DNA of 9,201 bases, taken from contig JANMNO010000174.1 in assembly GCA_031374115.1 (NCBI GenBank), positions 1-9,201 on the forward strand, given 5' to 3'. The notes below the pieces were generated by a model. That model worked only from the letters and a program-made list of their open reading frames with translations, was not told the DNA's origin and did no database searches. The position numbers were made by a program, and so were the translations under genes. Position 1 is the stretch's first letter. Every line of letters starts with the position of its first letter. This stretch comes from JAKFWF01 sp031374115 (GTDB taxonomy: Bacteria > Pseudomonadota > Alphaproteobacteria > Rhizobiales > Hyphomicrobiaceae). Below are positions 6,934-9,201 of the stretch, in pieces.

Positions 6934-9008
6934 TTTGCGGCTTCGACCGCAATGTCGGGCGACGCTGGAAGAGGATCAGGCAATCCGCTAGAGAGTGTTG
7001 CGAGTGCGCCACGCAGGGCCGCAGCGACTTGCTGGCATTCGCTAGCCGACATCAGGTTTGGCTCCATCTGGAGCTGGAAATGCGGTGTTTCGGTGCGAAT
7101 GATTTGGGACGTGGCGGCGAGGTTCACCTTGAGATCGATGACACCGTAAGTCGCGATGGGATAGGCGATACCTTTGACCCGGATCTGCCCCCGCTCCTCG
7201 CAATGGATCTCATCCTTCACGTGGGCGAATGTATCGTAGGAAATAAGCACGGTTCCGGGCGGGGCCTCCTGCTCCAGCCGGGAGGCGAGGTTCACGGCTC
7301 CGCCCACGATGGTGTAATCCATACGGTCCTCGCTGCCGAAATTGCCGACCGTGCAGAACCCGGTGTGGATGCCGATCCGGCAGCGTAAGGGCGCCTCGAT
7401 GCCGGCGTCGCGCCAGACTTTTGCCAGCTCGCCGATACGCTCTTGCATGGCGATCGCCATCTTGACACAGGCAAGCGCATCCTCCCTGACGCCGCGGCTT
7501 TCGGGATCACCGAAGAACATCATGATGGCATCGCCGATATACTTGTCGATGGTTGCACCGTGCTCCAAGGCTATCTTCGACATTTCAGTCAGATAGTGGT
7601 TGAGGAGCTGGGTCAGATCTTCGGACTCCATCTTGTCCGTTGTCTCTGTAAAGCTGGCGATATCCGAAAAACACACCGTCAGTTTCTTGCGCTTGCTTGT
7701 TATGCTGACATCCTGGCGCCCGGTGAAGATCGAGTTGTACACCTGCGGCGCCAGATATTTGGAGAGTTTATTTGAAAGCGTTTGAAGAGCTGTCGACTTC
7801 TCGGTGAGATCCTCTTCCCGCTGTTTGAGCTCGGTGATGTCCGAGTAAACCGCAACCGCGCCGCCGTCATCGGTCCGTCGCTCGCTGACCATGACCCAGC
7901 GTCCGTCGGATCGCTGCTGAACCTGCGGCTCGCCCGGATTGCGATGCCGTGACAGACGCTCGGCAACCCATTCCTCGACCCTCCCCTCTGCATCCTTGAC
8001 GTAGCCGCGCTCGGCCGATCGCCGAACGATACTCTCGAAGGTCATCCCCGGCGTCACGTCGATTTCGTGGCCCGCATAAAGCAGTTCCCGGTAGCAGGAG
8101 TTGCACAGGACGAGCCGGTCCTCGGCGTCGTAGAAGACGAATCCTTCCGAGATGCTCTCGATCGCTTCGACCAGGCGTCGCTCGCTGAGTTTGTGAGCCT
8201 CTTCCGCACGCCTGAGCGCCGTGATGTCGTAGATCCAGGCAACCCGTTTGCCGCCGACAAAGCTGATATGGCCGCCTTGGTACGCCACCTGAGGATAGGA
8301 AATGAGCACATTAACGAGGTCGCCATGCTTCTTCTTCCAGATGACCTCCTCATTCAACACTTGGTCACCCTTGCGTAGGGTCTCGACGATGCGCATCCGA
8401 TGGTCAAGGTCGGACCAGAGCCGCTTGGTGTCGAAGTGGTCCATCTCTTCCCGGTCGTAACCAAACAACTCGCGTATGCGCGCATTGTGGAACAGCAGCC
8501 GCCCTTCCTCATCGACCACGTTGAGACCGGCAGGGCAGTACTCCAGGATTTCGCGAAATTGGCGCTCCTGCTCGGCCAACTGCGCTTCGCGTTGCTTCAG
8601 AGCCGTAATGTCATAGATCCATGAAACGCGCTTGCCACCGGCGAAGCTGACATGACCGCCGCGGTAGGCCACCTGAACGTAAGAAACCAGAGCATGAATT
8701 AACTGGCCCTGCTTCGTCTTCCAGATCACCTCCTCGTTCAGAAGTTGACCACCGCGCTCACGTAGCGTCTCAATAATGCGAGCACGGTGATCAAGGTCGT
8801 GCCAGAATCTTTTGGTGTCGAAGTTCTGCAACTCATCATTTTCGTAACCCAAGAGTTCGCGCAGTCTTGCGTTGTGAAAAACCAGCCGTCCGTCGTCGTC
8901 GACGAGGCACAGGCCAGCGGGGCAGAATTCGAGGAGTTCGCGAAACTGCCGCTCTTGCTCGGTGAACGGGGTCTCGTTCTCCACTGCGCTGATCGGGTCG
9001 GCGGACAT
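6927..9008 (-). CDS. Soluble PAS-PAS-PAS class III adenylate cyclase
   Basis: This is a 693-residue sensor-cyclase without membrane segments, predicted to make cAMP from ATP in the cytoplasm. The order is PAS1 (about 19-138), PAS2 (148-266), a third, PAS_7-like domain (about 272-392, SEGFVFYDAEDRLVLCN), a signalling-helix linker (about 395-430, ending in KYLAPQVYNSIF), the class III cyclase domain (about 440-625), and a 65-residue tail. Catalytic residues: metal-binding D449 (VCFSDIASF) and D493 (KYIGDAIM), base-selecting K489 and T566 (DYTIVGG), transition-state N573 and R577 (NLASR). The Lys/Thr pair fits class IIIb adenylate cyclases rather than guanylate cyclases. The frame is open to a GTG at 9023, but the ATG at 9008 has a strong GAGGTGA two bases upstream, and the GTG start would place that site inside the coding region. 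PAS ligands cannot be read from sequence. Confidence 0.92.
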   Translation of the reverse strand: MSADPISAVENETPFTEQERQFRELLEFCPAGLCLVDDDGRLVFHNARLRELLGYENDELQNFDTKRFWHDLDHRARIIETLRERGGQLLNEEVIWKTKQGQLIHALVSYVQVAYRGGHVSFAGGKRVSWIYDITALKQREAQLAEQERQFREILEYCPAGLNVVDEEGRLLFHNARIRELFGYDREEMDHFDTKRLWSDLDHRMRIVETLRKGDQVLNEEVIWKKKHGDLVNVLISYPQVAYQGGHISFVGGKRVAWIYDITALRRAEEAHKLSERRLVEAIESISEGFVFYDAEDRLVLCNSCYRELLYAGHEIDVTPGMTFESIVRRSAERGYVKDAEGRVEEWVAERLSRHRNPGEPQVQQRSDGRWVMVSERRTDDGGAVAVYSDITELKQREEDLTEKSTALQTLSNKLSKYLAPQVYNSIFTGRQDVSITSKRKKLTVCFSDIASFTETTDKMESEDLTQLLNHYLTEMSKIALEHGATIDKYIGDAIMMFFGDPESRGVREDALACVKMAIAMQERIGELAKVWRDAGIEAPLRCRIGIHTGFCTVGNFGSEDRMDYTIVGGAVNLASRLEQEAPPGTVLISYDTFAHVKDEIHCEERGQIRVKGIAYPIATYGVIDLKVNLAATSQIIRTETPHFQLQMEPNLMSASECQQVAAALRGALATLSSGLPDPLPASPDIAVEAAKS
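8211..8567 (-). repeat. Second copy of the tandem PAS duplication
   Basis: It codes for residues 148-266, from ERQFREILEYCPAG to GGKRVAWIYDITALRR. Aligned by eye to the first copy, about 84 of about 120 residues are identical, with a single one-codon gap (ETLRERGGQ versus ETLRKGDQ). It directly follows copy one, so this is an internal domain duplication rather than two unrelated PAS domains. Confidence 0.85.
8568..8954 (-). repeat. First copy of the tandem PAS duplication
   Basis: It codes for residues 19-147, from ERQFRELLEFCPAG to GGKRVSWIYDITALK plus a short linker helix. The unit length is 387 bases (129 codons). Strictly shared blocks with copy two include HNAR, FDTKR, LNEEVIWK, QVAY and GGKRV.WIYDITAL. 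Confidence 0.85.
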
Positions 9009-9010
9009 AT

Positions 9011-9017
9011 TCACCTC
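9011..9017 (-). promoter_or_regulatory. Ribosome binding site that fixes the cyclase start
   Basis: On the minus strand GAGGTGA lies two bases before the ATG at 9008, a close match to the anti-Shine-Dalgarno complement. It overlaps codons 3-5 of the alternative GTG-start reading (9023) and so argues against that start. Confidence 0.7.
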
Positions 9018-9201
9018 GCGCACCGGCTAAGCAGTGTGTTGAGAAGACCTACCACCATTGAGAGGGAGATTCGAGCACTTGCCCATGTCCCCCGGAACGC
9101 CAGAATTCTTCAATGTGAATGCTCGGAAATGGCCGCTTATGCCCTGACCGGACTCCCGATGCGGGCAATTGAATGAATTTTCTTCCGCTGGGCCGCGCTT
9201 C
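9018..9201. other. Upstream region of the cyclase gene, no gene identified
   Basis: These 184 bases should hold the cyclase promoter, but I find no convincing -35/-10, sigma-54 or EcfG-type pair. Short frames run in from the window edge on the minus strand (one ends at a TAA at 9137-9139 after 20 codons) and are too short to judge. A plus-strand ATG at 9174 could begin a gene beyond the window (MNFLPLGRA), without a ribosome-binding site. Confidence 0.4.

Noticed and set aside
9137..9201. Possible 3' end of another minus-strand gene at the window edge (20 codons, then TAA)
   Set aside because: It is too short to distinguish from a chance open frame; other minus-strand frames are also open here.
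9018..9201. EcfG-type (GGAAC...CGTT) or sigma-54 promoter for the cyclase
   Set aside because: Isolated half-sites such as GGAAC occur, but no partner element lies at the right spacing or orientation.

Overview
The window looks like a chromosomal segment of an alphaproteobacterium, most likely of the order Hyphomicrobiales (Rhizobiales; Bradyrhizobium/Rhodopseudomonas-like). The reasons are high-GC coding DNA, a class I lysyl-tRNA synthetase (the usual alphaproteobacterial type), a PAS-linked class III nucleotide cyclase, and protein style; no 16S or other phylogenetic marker is present, so this is inference. I see no rRNA, tRNA, insertion sequence, CRISPR array or phage gene.

Layout on the plus strand: (1) positions 1-243 hold the 3' end of a radical-SAM protein of the type genetically linked to uracil-DNA glycosylases. 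It overlaps by ATGA with (2) 240-1724, a fusion of a DUF4130-type 'DNA metabolism' domain to a UdgX-type uracil-DNA-binding domain. Together these are a putative DNA repair or modification operon. (3) 1893-3077 is a cystathionine beta-lyase (MetC), after a 168-bp gap carrying two hairpins. (4) 3897-5540 is class I lysyl-tRNA synthetase, preceded by a 303-bp gap without a convincing gene.

Layout on the minus strand: (5) 3237-3593 is a small exported four-cysteine protein of unknown function, convergent with metC and divergent from lysS. (6) 5626-6771 is an FMN-dependent alpha-hydroxy-acid dehydrogenase/oxidase, convergent with lysS. (7) 6927-9008 is a soluble PAS-PAS-PAS-adenylate cyclase whose first two PAS domains are an evident tandem duplication. 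Positions 9009-9201 are its upstream region.

Only the first two genes clearly work together. The others are unrelated housekeeping, metabolic and signalling genes. The most interesting locus is the radical-SAM/DUF4130-UdgX pair: UdgX-type proteins bind uracil-DNA covalently through a loop histidine, visible here as H391, and the reaction of the linked radical-SAM enzyme and DUF4130 domain is, to my knowledge, unestablished.
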